Source: an uncultured Collinsella sp. (GTDB lineage: Bacteria > Actinomycetota > Coriobacteriia > Coriobacteriales > Coriobacteriaceae). From it: a DNA stretch of 64,000 nt. Positions 15,345-24,002 of this stretch are shown here, piece after piece. Position 1 is the first letter of the stretch, and each line of letters begins with the position of its first letter. The notes below the pieces were generated by a model, which did not search any database, was not told the DNA's origin, and saw only the letters and a list, made by a program, of their open reading frames with translations. Where the stretch lies: the NCBI GenBank assembly GCA_958403205.1, contig CATXWM010000003.1, positions 58,762-122,761 of the forward strand, written 5' to 3'. The position numbers were made by a program, and so were the translations under genes.

Positions 15345-16967
15345 ATGAACAACGATCTGAACAACGACCTTTTCAAGGCGGGCGTCTCCCGTCGCGGTTT
15401 TCTGACCGGCTCCGCTGCCCTGTGCGTCATGGCGGGCCTCGGCCTCACCGGCTGCGGCGGTTCGGGCGCCGAGAGCGGTAGCGCCGCTGCCTCCGGCCAG
15501 GATGTGGAGTATCGCGACGAGCTGCAGATCGCGTTACCGGCGAGCCCGGACGGTCTCGATCCGCACACCACGTCGTCGCTTGTGACCATGGACATCATCT
15601 GCAACGTCGTCGAGCCGCTCTTTGGCCTCGATAGCGACTACGAGCCCCAGCCCGTGCTGGCCAAGGGCTATGAGGTCTCCGACGACGGCCTGACCTACAC
15701 CATCAAGCTGCGCGAGGGCGTCACCTTCCACAACGGCAAGGAGTTTGGCTCCGAGGACGTCGTGGCCTCGATGAACCGCTGGCTCACCGTCAACGACCGC
15801 GCCGCGAGCCTGCTGCCCGGCGCCACCTTCGCCGCCTCGGGCGACCACGAGGTCACCTGCACGCTGACCGAGCCCGCCGTCGACTTTCTGATCATCCTGG
15901 GCAACCACTCCCAGTATCCGGGCATCTTCCCCTCCGAGGTCATCGAGGCCGCGGACGATACCGGCGTGACCGAGTACGTGGGTACCGGTGCCTACAAGTT
16001 TGTGGAGTGGAAGCAGGACCAGTACGTCCATCTCACCCGCTACGAGGACTATGTCGCCGCCCACGGCAAGGCTTCGGGCTATACCGGCAAGGTCTTCGCG
16101 CCCACCAAGGACATCTACTATCAGTTCGTGACCGAGGCCTCCACGCGCGTGAGCGGGTTTGAGACCGGCGAGTACGATATCGCTGGCGAGATCCCCACCG
16201 AGAACTACCACGACTTCGACGGCAACGACGACGTCAAGCTCTACACCCATAACGCCGGCGTTCTGACCGCCTTCCTCAACATGAACGAGGGCATCTTCGC
16301 CGACGAGGAGATCCGCAAGTGCGCCCTCATGGCTATCGATTGCGAGGCGGCCGCTCTTGCCGCCTATGGCGAGAAAGAGCTCTTTAACATCGATCCCAAC
16401 CTTGGCAACCCCGAGAACGCTCAGTGGGCGACCGACGCGGGCAAGAAGTACTTCAACCAGGCCGACGCCAAGGCCGCCAAGAAGGCTCTGGCCAAGACCT
16501 CCTATGCCGGTGAGACGGTCAAGCTGCTGACCACCCCCGACTACAAGGATATGTACAACGCCACCGTCGCGCTGCAGGAGCAGCTCGAGAAGGCTGGCTT
16601 CACCGCCGAGGTCGACAGCTACGAGTTCGCGACCTTTATGGACATCCGCTCCAGCAAGCCCGAGCAGTGGGACCTCTTTGTGGCCTCCACCAACTACAAG
16701 CCCATCCCGGCCCAGTCCCTCTCGGTCTCCAAGGCCTTCTATGGCCTGTCCGACGAGAAGGCGCTCAAGCTCGTGGCCGAGACCCGCACCGCCAAGGACA
16801 CCGACGCCGCGGCCAAGAAGTGGGCCGAGGCTCAGGAGCGCCTCTATGAGATCGCCGTCATCGAGCCGCTTTGCCACTACGCTTCCATCACGGGCACCCA
16901 GGCAGACGTCGAGGACGTCGAAGTGCTCGATGGTGCCATCGTTTGGAATGCCAAGCGTCCGGAGTAA
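15345..16967 (+). CDS. Solute-binding lipoprotein of a peptide/nickel-type ABC importer
   Basis: The 540-residue protein is a family-5 extracellular solute-binding protein: LQIALPASPDGLDPHTTSS opens the mature part and LREGVTFHNGKEFGSEDVV is the family signature. The N-terminus has a twin-arginine motif (SRRGFLTG) followed by the lipobox LTGC, so it is probably a Tat-exported lipoprotein. AAAGGAA at 15334-15340 supports the start. It heads a full importer (two permeases, two ATPases) inserted between two reductase genes. Peptides, nickel chelates or a substrate for the reductases are all possible ligands; the sequence does not decide. Confidence 0.85.
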   Translation: MNNDLNNDLFKAGVSRRGFLTGSAALCVMAGLGLTGCGGSGAESGSAAASGQDVEYRDELQIALPASPDGLDPHTTSSLVTMDIICNVVEPLFGLDSDYEPQPVLAKGYEVSDDGLTYTIKLREGVTFHNGKEFGSEDVVASMNRWLTVNDRAASLLPGATFAASGDHEVTCTLTEPAVDFLIILGNHSQYPGIFPSEVIEAADDTGVTEYVGTGAYKFVEWKQDQYVHLTRYEDYVAAHGKASGYTGKVFAPTKDIYYQFVTEASTRVSGFETGEYDIAGEIPTENYHDFDGNDDVKLYTHNAGVLTAFLNMNEGIFADEEIRKCALMAIDCEAAALAAYGEKELFNIDPNLGNPENAQWATDAGKKYFNQADAKAAKKALAKTSYAGETVKLLTTPDYKDMYNATVALQEQLEKAGFTAEVDSYEFATFMDIRSSKPEQWDLFVASTNYKPIPAQSLSVSKAFYGLSDEKALKLVAETRTAKDTDAAAKKWAEAQERLYEIAVIEPLCHYASITGTQADVEDVEVLDGAIVWNAKRPE

Positions 16968-17055
16968 TGCAATAGATGGCGTGACGGCTTGAGGGGTCTG
17001 GTTCCCTGTGGCCGCCACGCCCCGTCCACGTTCAGAGGGGAAATAGACGCCTCGC

Positions 17056-18009
17056 ATGTTGAAGTACACGCTCAAACGTATAGGCGCGATGGTTCCGGTG
17101 ATGCTCATCATCTCGGTCGTCGTGTTTTTGATTATCTACCTCACACCGGGTGACCCGGCCTCTTCGATGCTCGGCATGGAGGCTTCGGCCGACCAGATCG
17201 AGCGCGTCAACGATAGCCTGGGACTCAACGAGCCGCTGCCGCAGCGCTACGTTGAGTGGATGGGCGGCGTACTTACCGGCGACCTGGGCGATTCGTATTT
17301 TATGCACCAGCCCGTCACGCAGGCGATCGCCGAGCACTTTGGCCCCACGCTATCGCTCGCGCTTCTGGCACAGCTCATCGCGCTGTTGATTGCACTGCCC
17401 TGCGGTGTCGTCGCTGCCCTCAAACATGGGTCGCGCACCGACGCGGTCTTGCGTGTCGTTGCTCTTTTGGGCGTGGCGATACCCGGCTTTTTGATGGCGC
17501 TCATGCTTATGTGGCTGTTTGCCGTCACGTTGCGTGTGTTCCCGGTGGCCGGCTATGCGCCGCTATCGAAGGGCTGGTTCAGCCATTTACGCTATCTTGC
17601 GTTGCCGGCCATATCGCTTGGATGCGTGCAGGCGGCCCTGCTCATGCGCATGACCCGTTCGAGCGTTATCGAGGCCATGCAGCTCGACTGCGTCAAGACG
17701 GCGCGTGCCAAGGGCGTCTCCGAGGTTCGCGTTGTGCTGGCGCATGCCCTGCGCAACGCAGCGCTGCCGATTCTCACCTCGGTCGGCTATTCTTTTGGCG
17801 CCCTGATTACGGGTGCCGTGGTGACTGAGGCCATTTTTAATATCCCCGGTTTGGGTCAGCTGGTCACGAGCTCTATCGAGCGTCGCGACTATCCGGTGAT
17901 TCAGGGCGTGCTGCTGGCCATCGCCTTGTTGAATTCGGTGATCAATCTGGCCGTCGACCTTGCCTACGGCGCTTTTGACCCGCGCGCTCGCAAATGGGGC
18001 GATGCATGA
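17056..18009 (+). CDS. ABC importer permease (DppB/NikB-like)
   Basis: The 317-residue membrane protein begins MLKYTLKRIGAMVPVMLIIS and contains YLTPGDPASSMLG, the EAA-type loop (ARAKGVSEVRVVLAHALRNA) and the terminal FNIPGLGQLVTSSIERRDYP block, all typical of the first permease of dipeptide/nickel importers. Its last bases overlap the next permease in an ATGATGA junction. The nearest purine-rich site (GAGGGG, 17035-17040) is rather far (15 bases) from the ATG, so initiation may be weak. Confidence 0.88.
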   Translation: MLKYTLKRIGAMVPVMLIISVVVFLIIYLTPGDPASSMLGMEASADQIERVNDSLGLNEPLPQRYVEWMGGVLTGDLGDSYFMHQPVTQAIAEHFGPTLSLALLAQLIALLIALPCGVVAALKHGSRTDAVLRVVALLGVAIPGFLMALMLMWLFAVTLRVFPVAGYAPLSKGWFSHLRYLALPAISLGCVQAALLMRMTRSSVIEAMQLDCVKTARAKGVSEVRVVLAHALRNAALPILTSVGYSFGALITGAVVTEAIFNIPGLGQLVTSSIERRDYPVIQGVLLAIALLNSVINLAVDLAYGAFDPRARKWGDA

Positions 18010-18836
18010 TGGCAAACGTTAAGAAGGCTCTTGCCAGCAAGGGGTTTGTGGTCGGCGGCTGCATATTCATGGCGATTGCGCTGATCGCGCTCGTCGGTCC
18101 GCTGGTGTGGACGGTTAATCCCAATGCGCAGGAGATGGCGTTGCGACTTTCGGCACCTTCGCCCGCGCATCCCTTTGGCTGCGATGACTTTGGCCGCGAC
18201 CTGCTTGCCCGCGTCATAGCGGGCGCGCGCGTGTCGCTTGGTGTTGGCATTGCCGTCACGCTCGCGACGAGTGTGCTCGGCTTGGTGATCGGCGCCTATG
18301 CGTGCTACAACGAGAGGCTCGATCATATTCTCATGCGCATCTGCGACGGCCTTATGTCCATTCCGGGCGTGCTGCTGGCCATCGCGCTCATGGCGATGAT
18401 GGGGGCGAGCGTGTGGAACGTTATCATCGCGCTCTCCATCGTCTATACGCCCAGCATGGCGCGCATCGTGCGCTCGCGCGCGATGGTGGTCAAGGAGGAG
18501 CCCTTTGTGGAGGCCCTGCGCGTGCAGGGCGCCTCGACCGCGCGCATCGTGTGGCTGCATATTGTGCCCAACGTTATGGCGCCCTTCCTAGTGCAGGCGA
18601 CCTTCGTCTTTGCGGAGGCCGTGCTCTCGGAGGCCGCCCTCTCGTTTCTGGGCCTGGGTATCAAGGCGCCCGACGCCAGCTGGGGAAACATCCTGCAGGC
18701 GGGCAAAAACGTGATGCGCAAAGCCCCGTGGATGATCTTCTTCCCGGCAGCGGCCATCATCGCGAGCGTGCTTTCGCTGAACCTTGCCGGCGACGGCCTG
18801 CGAGACGCCCTCGACCCCAAGACCAAGGAGGACTAG
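18006..18836 (+). CDS. ABC importer permease (DppC/NikC-like)
   Basis: The 276-residue partner permease shows HPFGCDDFGRDLLARVIAGA, which is the hallmark (FGTDxxGRDxxSR) of DppC-type subunits, then the EAA loop (EALRVQGASTARIVWLHIVPN) and SFLGLGIKAPDASWGNIL near the C-terminus. It forms the membrane channel with the preceding gene. The start ATG overlaps the previous stop, giving tight translational coupling; a second ATG directly follows and cannot be excluded. Confidence 0.9.
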   Translation: MMANVKKALASKGFVVGGCIFMAIALIALVGPLVWTVNPNAQEMALRLSAPSPAHPFGCDDFGRDLLARVIAGARVSLGVGIAVTLATSVLGLVIGAYACYNERLDHILMRICDGLMSIPGVLLAIALMAMMGASVWNVIIALSIVYTPSMARIVRSRAMVVKEEPFVEALRVQGASTARIVWLHIVPNVMAPFLVQATFVFAEAVLSEAALSFLGLGIKAPDASWGNILQAGKNVMRKAPWMIFFPAAAIIASVLSLNLAGDGLRDALDPKTKED

Positions 18837-18839
18837 CCC

Positions 18840-19835
18840 ATGAGCGAACATCTTTTGGACGTGCGCGACCTCTGCATCTCGTTTGTGGGCCGCGATGGCA
18901 ACGCGCTGGAAGCCGTCAACAAACTCAACCTGCATATCGATGCCGGCGAGATCGTTGGTGTTGTCGGCGAGTCCGGCTGCGGTAAGTCGGTGTTTGCCCA
19001 GAGTGTCATGCGCCTATTGGAGCATGAACAGAAGATGGCCTATACCGGTCAGATTCTCTTTGACGGGGAGGACTTGCTCGCGCGCCCGCTCAAGCGCATG
19101 CGCGAGGTGCGCGGCTGCGATATCGCCATGATCTTCCAGGACCCGTTGTCCTCACTCAACCCCGTCATGACGGTGGGCGCGCAGGTTATCGAGGCGGTGC
19201 GGGCCCACCGTAAGGTGAGCCGACGGGAAGCCCGCAACGAGGCTCTATCGCTGTTGGAGCGTGTGGGAATTCGAGATGCCGCGGCTCGCTTTGACATGTA
19301 TCCGGGCGATTTTAGCGGCGGTATGCGCCAGCGCGTGATGATTGCCATGGCGCTCGCCGGGCACCCGCGCCTGCTGATTGCCGACGAGCCCACCACGGCA
19401 CTCGACACGACGACTCAAAAACAGATTTTGGATCTCCTGCGCGACCTCAACAGTTCCGAGGGCATGGCAGTGCTTTTTATCAGCCATGATTTGGGTGTCG
19501 TCACGAGCATCTGCTCGCGCGTGCACGTCATGTATCTGGGTCAAATCGTAGAAGAGATCGACGCCTGCGGCCTTATGGAGCGCCCGAGCCACCCGTATGC
19601 CCAGGGGCTCATCGCGAGCATTCCGCCGCTCGAAGGCGAGCGAGTTGACACGCTGGCGGATATTCCGGGCACAGTGCCGCCGCTTACGGCAATACCCTGT
19701 GGATGCCGCTTTGCGCCTCGTTGCGCCCGGGCGGACGAGCGTTGCCGCGCGCAGGAGCCTCCGCTGTTTGCCGTGAATGCGTGCGACCGGTCCAAATGCT
19801 GGCTTGTCGAGAAAGGGGAGTGCCATGGCTGTTGA
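18840..19835 (+). CDS. ABC importer ATPase (DppD/OppD-like)
   Basis: The 331-residue ATPase has Walker A GESGCGKS, Q-loop FQDPLSSLNP, signature FSGGMRQR and Walker B LLIADEPTTALD. After the core comes the oligopeptide-ATPase C-terminal region with a cysteine cluster (CGCRFAPRCARADERC, then CDRSKCW). That tail is common in Opp/Dpp ATPases and usually missing in the short NikD type, which slightly favours peptides over nickel as cargo. It starts three bases after the permease stop and overlaps the next ATPase gene by 11 bases. Confidence 0.9.
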   Translation: MSEHLLDVRDLCISFVGRDGNALEAVNKLNLHIDAGEIVGVVGESGCGKSVFAQSVMRLLEHEQKMAYTGQILFDGEDLLARPLKRMREVRGCDIAMIFQDPLSSLNPVMTVGAQVIEAVRAHRKVSRREARNEALSLLERVGIRDAAARFDMYPGDFSGGMRQRVMIAMALAGHPRLLIADEPTTALDTTTQKQILDLLRDLNSSEGMAVLFISHDLGVVTSICSRVHVMYLGQIVEEIDACGLMERPSHPYAQGLIASIPPLEGERVDTLADIPGTVPPLTAIPCGCRFAPRCARADERCRAQEPPLFAVNACDRSKCWLVEKGECHGC

Positions 19836-20610
19836 TAGCGAAGCCCTGCTTAGGGTCTCACATCTGACCAAAACGTATCCCATGCCGGGCTCAGGTTTTA
19901 AGCGTCAGGCCTTTACCGCCGTGGACGATCTGTCGTTTGAGATCGCACCGGGCGAGGTCTATGGCCTGGTTGGCGGATCCGGATCGGGCAAGTCGACGAC
20001 TGGACGCCTGATTTGTGGTCTCGAGCGTGCGGATTCCGGCTCGATTGTCTATCGCGGGCACGACCTCGCCACGATGTCGGAGCGCGAACGCAAGCCGTTT
20101 CGCCGCGAGATCCAGCTGGTATTCCAGGATAGCTCTACGGCTTTTGACCCGCGTAACCGTGTCGGCCGCATTTTGGAGGAGCCGCTGATTATCGCCGGCG
20201 TGCGCGATGCGGATGAGCGCCATGGGCGTGCGCTCTCGGCCCTGGCCTCGGTCGGTCTTCTGACAGAGCATTATGACCGCTATCCGCATGACCTTTCGGG
20301 GGGACAGCGTCAGCGACTCAATCTGGCACGGGCACTTATTTGCGAGCCACGCCTTGTGGTATGCGACGAGCCGGTCTCGGCGCTTGACGTGTCCGTTCAG
20401 GCCCAAGTGCTCAACTTGCTTCGCGACCTGCAGCGCACGACGGGCGTGGCGCTGCTGTTTATCACGCATGATATGCGTGTGGTTCGGCATATGTCCGACC
20501 GGATTGGCGTGCTCTACCACGGTCGTCTTGTCGAGGAAGGCGCGGCCGAGGACGTGATCGCGCACCCGAGCGATCCGTATACGCAGGAGCTTATCGACGC
20601 CATTCCCTAG
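19825..20610 (+). CDS. ABC importer ATPase (DppF/OppF-like)
   Basis: The 261-residue second ATPase has Walker A GGSGSGKS, FQDSSTAFDPRNRVG, signature LSGGQRQR and Walker B LVVCDEPVSALDVSVQ. AAAGGGGAG directly precedes the ATG at 19825, which lies inside the end of the previous gene. It lacks the long cysteine tail of its partner, ending soon after DPYTQELIDAIP. It completes the five-gene importer. Confidence 0.9.
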   Translation: MAVDSEALLRVSHLTKTYPMPGSGFKRQAFTAVDDLSFEIAPGEVYGLVGGSGSGKSTTGRLICGLERADSGSIVYRGHDLATMSERERKPFRREIQLVFQDSSTAFDPRNRVGRILEEPLIIAGVRDADERHGRALSALASVGLLTEHYDRYPHDLSGGQRQRLNLARALICEPRLVVCDEPVSALDVSVQAQVLNLLRDLQRTTGVALLFITHDMRVVRHMSDRIGVLYHGRLVEEGAAEDVIAHPSDPYTQELIDAIP

Positions 20611-20686
20611 AGGATGCTTCCTTTTGGGTATGGCATGGGTTCGTTGTTTAATTGTCGGTATATCGGTGCAAGAGAGGGGAACTACT

Positions 20687-21850
20687 ATGGCCGATATCGA
20701 GGAACAGCCGTTGCCGCGCACGTTTGAGGAGTTCAACGAGCAACGCAAGGCGGCGTTTATTCGCGTTAAGGATTACAAGCAGGCGGGTAATCGCCTGGTC
20801 GGCTTTTTGTGCAGCTATACGCCACTCGAGATTATCGATGCCGCGGGGGCCGCAAGTGTCGCTCTGTGCGGTACGTCCGATGAGGTGATTCCCGAGGCCG
20901 AGAAGGTGCTGCCGGCAAATCTGTGTCCGCTCATCAAGTCGACCTACGGTTTTGCCTACTCGCAAAAGTGCCCGTTTACGTATTTTAGCGACATGATCAT
21001 CGGTGAGACCACCTGCGACGGCAAGAAGAAGATGTACGAGCTGCTCAACGAGCTCAAGCGCACGCACATTCTGCATCTTCCGCAGGGTCGCGACCGCGCC
21101 TACGAGCGCGAGGGCTGGTACGAGGAGTGCCGTCTGCTCAAGGAGGAGCTCGAGAACTTCTACGACATCACGATCACCGATGACGACCTGCGCGCCGCTG
21201 TCCGTCGTCGCAATCGCCTGCGTGCTGCCCAGCTCGAGATGTTTGCGCTGCAGGCCAACCAGCCGGCGGCTATGAGCGGCGTCGACCTGATGAGCACCAT
21301 GTTTGCCGGCACGTTCAGCTTTGATATCGAGGCCTATACGCAGCAGCTGGAGCAAAAGGTTGCCAAGCTGCGCGAGGCCTACGGTGCGGGTGAGCGCCCG
21401 GTCGCGGCAGATGCCAAGCGTATTCTGATCACCGGCTGCCCGGTGGGCGGCGTGATCAACAAGATCGGCCGCACCATCGAGTCCAACGGCGGCGTGGTTG
21501 TGTGCATGGACGACTGCTCGGGCGAGCGCACGGCGGCCATGATGATCGACCCGGAGGCTCCCGACATCCTGCGCGCCATCGCCGACCGCTACCTGGACAT
21601 CAACTGCTCGGTCATGACGCCCAACGACGGTCGTATGGAAAACACGCTGGCCATGTGCGAGAAGTATCATGTCGATGGCGTAGTGGAGAGCGTGCTACAG
21701 GCCTGCCACACCTTCAACGTTGAGAGCGCGCGCATGCAGGAGGCCGTCGAGGGTGCGGGTATTCCGTATATGAAGATCGAGACCGACTACAGCAATGGTG
21801 ACATGGGCCAGATCGAGACCCGCATCGCCGCCTTTATCGAAACCCTCTAG
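20687..21850 (+). CDS. Double-cubane-cluster anaerobic reductase (HgdB-like), second copy
   Basis: The 387-residue paralogue of the gene at 13875 keeps the same frame of cysteines: 42 (FLCSYTP), 61 (ALCGTS), 80 (NLCPLIKS), 95 (KCPF) and 110 (GETTCDGKKKMYEL), plus the later NCSVMTPNDGRM and LQACHTFN blocks. It is about 40 residues shorter, mainly at the N-terminus. AGAGAGGGG lies about seven bases before the ATG. It sits directly upstream of the activase, so this copy is the likelier cognate partner. Reaction unknown; the family takes electrons from the activase in an ATP-dependent step. Confidence 0.8.
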   Translation: MADIEEQPLPRTFEEFNEQRKAAFIRVKDYKQAGNRLVGFLCSYTPLEIIDAAGAASVALCGTSDEVIPEAEKVLPANLCPLIKSTYGFAYSQKCPFTYFSDMIIGETTCDGKKKMYELLNELKRTHILHLPQGRDRAYEREGWYEECRLLKEELENFYDITITDDDLRAAVRRRNRLRAAQLEMFALQANQPAAMSGVDLMSTMFAGTFSFDIEAYTQQLEQKVAKLREAYGAGERPVAADAKRILITGCPVGGVINKIGRTIESNGGVVVCMDDCSGERTAAMMIDPEAPDILRAIADRYLDINCSVMTPNDGRMENTLAMCEKYHVDGVVESVLQACHTFNVESARMQEAVEGAGIPYMKIETDYSNGDMGQIETRIAAFIETL

Positions 21851-21854
21851 CTTC

Positions 21855-21943
21855 CTCAGGCACCGGATCTTGCCCCTCAAACCGTCGCTTGCGTACCCAA
21901 AGTACGCTGCGCTCCTCTTTCGGGGCAATCTCCGGCACCTGAG
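21855..21943. repeat. Nested inverted repeat between reductase and activase genes
   Basis: Outer arms of 22 bases (21855-21876 and 21922-21943, starting CTCAGG and ending CCTGAG) match except at four positions. An inner hairpin GCGTAC-ccaaa-GTACGC lies at 21891-21907. It begins five bases after the reductase stop. There is no T-run on either side, so a simple terminator is not obvious. Confidence 0.75.
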
Positions 21944-22005
21944 AAACCTAGAGCTAAGGCGCCTGAACGTGCCGCTGTCTTTGATGTTTAGATTGGGAGA
22001 GAGCC

Positions 22006-22770
22006 ATGATAGGGATCGGGATCGATATCGGGTCTACGGCGGCTAAGGCTGCTGTGGTCGATGGGGAGGGTTCGGTGGCGTGGACGTGCGTGCAGCCAAC
22101 CGGGTTTTCCTCGGTCGATGCTTCTGAGCGGCTGCGCGAGGCGCTGGCAGCGGCCGGCTACGACGTGACGGCCGACGACGTGCGCGTGATCGCGACCGGC
22201 TACGGTCGTGTCGCCGTGCCCTATGCGCACAAGGTCGTGACCGAGATTACCTGCCACGGTACCGGTGCCGTGCGCCTGTTTGGCGATCACGGCACCGTGA
22301 TCGACGTGGGCGGTCAGGACACCAAGGTCATTCAGCTTAAAAGTGGCCGAGTGGCCAAGTTCGCCATGAACGACAAGTGCGCCGCCGGCACGGGGCGCTT
22401 TTTGGAGATCATGGCCGACCGCCTAGGTATTTCCCAGCAGCAGATGGCCGATCTGGCACGTTCCGGCGAGCCTACCAAGATTTCCAGCATGTGCACGGTG
22501 TTTGCCGAAAGCGAGGTCATCAGCCTGATCGGCCGTGGCGAGCCGCGCGAGAACATTGCGCGTGGCGTGATCGACAGCGTGGTCTCGCGCGTGGCGACCA
22601 TGGCCGGGCAGGCCGCGGGCGCCCCGTACTACCTGACCGGTGGCCTGTGCGAGAACGCCTTCGTGGTGGAGCGGTTGGGCGAGCTACTGGGGTCGCCGGT
22701 GACCACCTCGCCCCAGGCCCGCTTTGCAGGTGCCATCGGCGCGGCGATTCGCGCCGCCGCCTTGGCCTAG
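22006..22770 (+). CDS. Acyl-CoA dehydratase activase (HgdC/YjiL-like ASKHA ATPase)
   Basis: The 254-residue protein is an ASKHA-fold ATPase: phosphate loop IGIDIGSTAAKAA (residues 4-16), VIDVGGQDTKVI (98-109) and the two cysteines that ligate the dimer-bridging [4Fe-4S] cluster, Cys125 (NDKCAAGTGRF) and Cys163 (SSMCTVFAESE). Its homologues hydrolyse ATP to push an electron at very low potential into HgdB-type proteins. It follows the second reductase gene after the nested repeat, and could serve both reductases since only one activase is present in the window. The ribosome site GGGAGAGAG precedes the ATG. Confidence 0.9.
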   Translation: MIGIGIDIGSTAAKAAVVDGEGSVAWTCVQPTGFSSVDASERLREALAAAGYDVTADDVRVIATGYGRVAVPYAHKVVTEITCHGTGAVRLFGDHGTVIDVGGQDTKVIQLKSGRVAKFAMNDKCAAGTGRFLEIMADRLGISQQQMADLARSGEPTKISSMCTVFAESEVISLIGRGEPRENIARGVIDSVVSRVATMAGQAAGAPYYLTGGLCENAFVVERLGELLGSPVTTSPQARFAGAIGAAIRAAALA

Positions 22771-22784
22771 GGGCGTACCGCGAC

Positions 22785-24002
22785 ATGCGCATCCTCAATA
22801 TCTCGGCACAAAAACCAGATAGCACCGGCAGCGGCACCTACCTTGCCGCGCTCGTGCGCGAGCAGATCGAGACGGGGCATCGCGCCGCCGTGCTTTGCGG
22901 TGCGGCGCCGGGTGATACCCAAGGCGAGCTGGACCGGCGCGCTGCCGTGTTTGCCGTACCGTTCGAGTCGCCCGAGCTGCCGTTTCCCATCTGCGGTATG
23001 TCCGATGTCATGCCCTATCCCTCCACGCGCTATCGTGACCTGACGCCTTCGATGCTCAAGGCATTTGAGCGGGCATTTGCTAATGCAATCGATCGGGCGG
23101 TGACTGAGTTTCGGCCCGATCTGGTGCTCTGCCATCACCTGTATCTGGTGACCGCATTGGCGCGCGAGTGCGTCCGGGGCGTGCCGGTTGTTGCCGTGTG
23201 CCATTCGACCGATCTGCGCCAGCTACGTTCGCATGCGCTCGAGCGCGATCGCATCGTACGTGCGGTTCGTCGGCTCGATGCCGTCTTTGCGCTCCATGCT
23301 GAGCAGGCTGAGCAGATTGGCCTGGTGTGCGGCGTCGATGCCGATCGCATCCACGTGATTGGGACGGGCTACGACCATCGCGTCTTCTGCCGCGACGCAA
23401 GCGTGGCGAGGCGGCCGGGATCGCTTGTGTACGTGGGCAAGATTTGCTTTAAAAAGGGTGTCGAGTCGCTGGTTCGAGCCGTGTCATTGTCGATTGACGA
23501 TGACGTCCGCCCATCTGGCTTGGTACTTGTGGGCGGTCGCGGGGACGATGCCGAGTACGCGCGTATCGAGCGCTTGGCCGCGGCCTCGGATGTGCCGGTG
23601 AAGCTGGCGGGGCGCCTGGATAGCGATGGACTCGTGCATGCCTACCGCAGTTCCGACGTCTTTGTGCTGCCTTCGTTTTACGAGGGTCTGCCGCTCGTGA
23701 CGATCGAGGCCCTCGCGTGCGGCTGCAAAGTTGTGGCGACCGATTTGCCCGGCGTTCGTCCCTGGATGGAGGCGATGCTTCCCGGTGCTCCCGTGACGTG
23801 GGTGGCGTCGCCGCGTATGACGGATGTCGACATGCCCGTGGCGGCCGACCTTCCGCTGTTTGAGCGCGCGCTGGCAGATGCTATCGCGCAGGCGCTTGCG
23901 GCGCCGCCTTCGACGTTCGAGCCGTCGGCGGTCTCTTGGGAAGCGTGCCTGGGGCGTATACTTAAAGTCGTTGATTTGATGGAAGGGGGTTCGTATGGCT
24001 AA
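22785..24002 (+). CDS. Glycosyltransferase family 4 protein, overlapping selD
   Basis: The 405-residue protein has a GT-B fold pattern: N-terminal MRILNISAQKPDSTGSGTYL (acceptor side) and C-terminal LVYVGKICFKKGVESLV and FYEGLPLVTIEALACG (Glu300/Glu308 of the EX7E motif), which binds the sugar nucleotide. It has no membrane segment. It starts 14 bases after the activase stop and its last eight bases overlap the selD start (ATGGCTAA), so the two are translationally coupled. SenB, a GT4-type enzyme, makes selenosugars from UDP-sugar and selenophosphate beside a SelD homologue. That precedent makes a selenium-sugar role an attractive but untested idea; a general glycosyltransferase is the default call. 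Confidence 0.8.
   Translation: MRILNISAQKPDSTGSGTYLAALVREQIETGHRAAVLCGAAPGDTQGELDRRAAVFAVPFESPELPFPICGMSDVMPYPSTRYRDLTPSMLKAFERAFANAIDRAVTEFRPDLVLCHHLYLVTALARECVRGVPVVAVCHSTDLRQLRSHALERDRIVRAVRRLDAVFALHAEQAEQIGLVCGVDADRIHVIGTGYDHRVFCRDASVARRPGSLVYVGKICFKKGVESLVRAVSLSIDDDVRPSGLVLVGGRGDDAEYARIERLAAASDVPVKLAGRLDSDGLVHAYRSSDVFVLPSFYEGLPLVTIEALACGCKVVATDLPGVRPWMEAMLPGAPVTWVASPRMTDVDMPVAADLPLFERALADAIAQALAAPPSTFEPSAVSWEACLGRILKVVDLMEGGSYG

Noticed and set aside
15345..20610. Naming the importer NikABCDE for the hydrogenase
   Set aside because: Nickel is possible, but the first ATPase carries the oligopeptide-type cysteine tail and nothing in the binding protein points to nickel, so only the broad peptide/nickel class is called.
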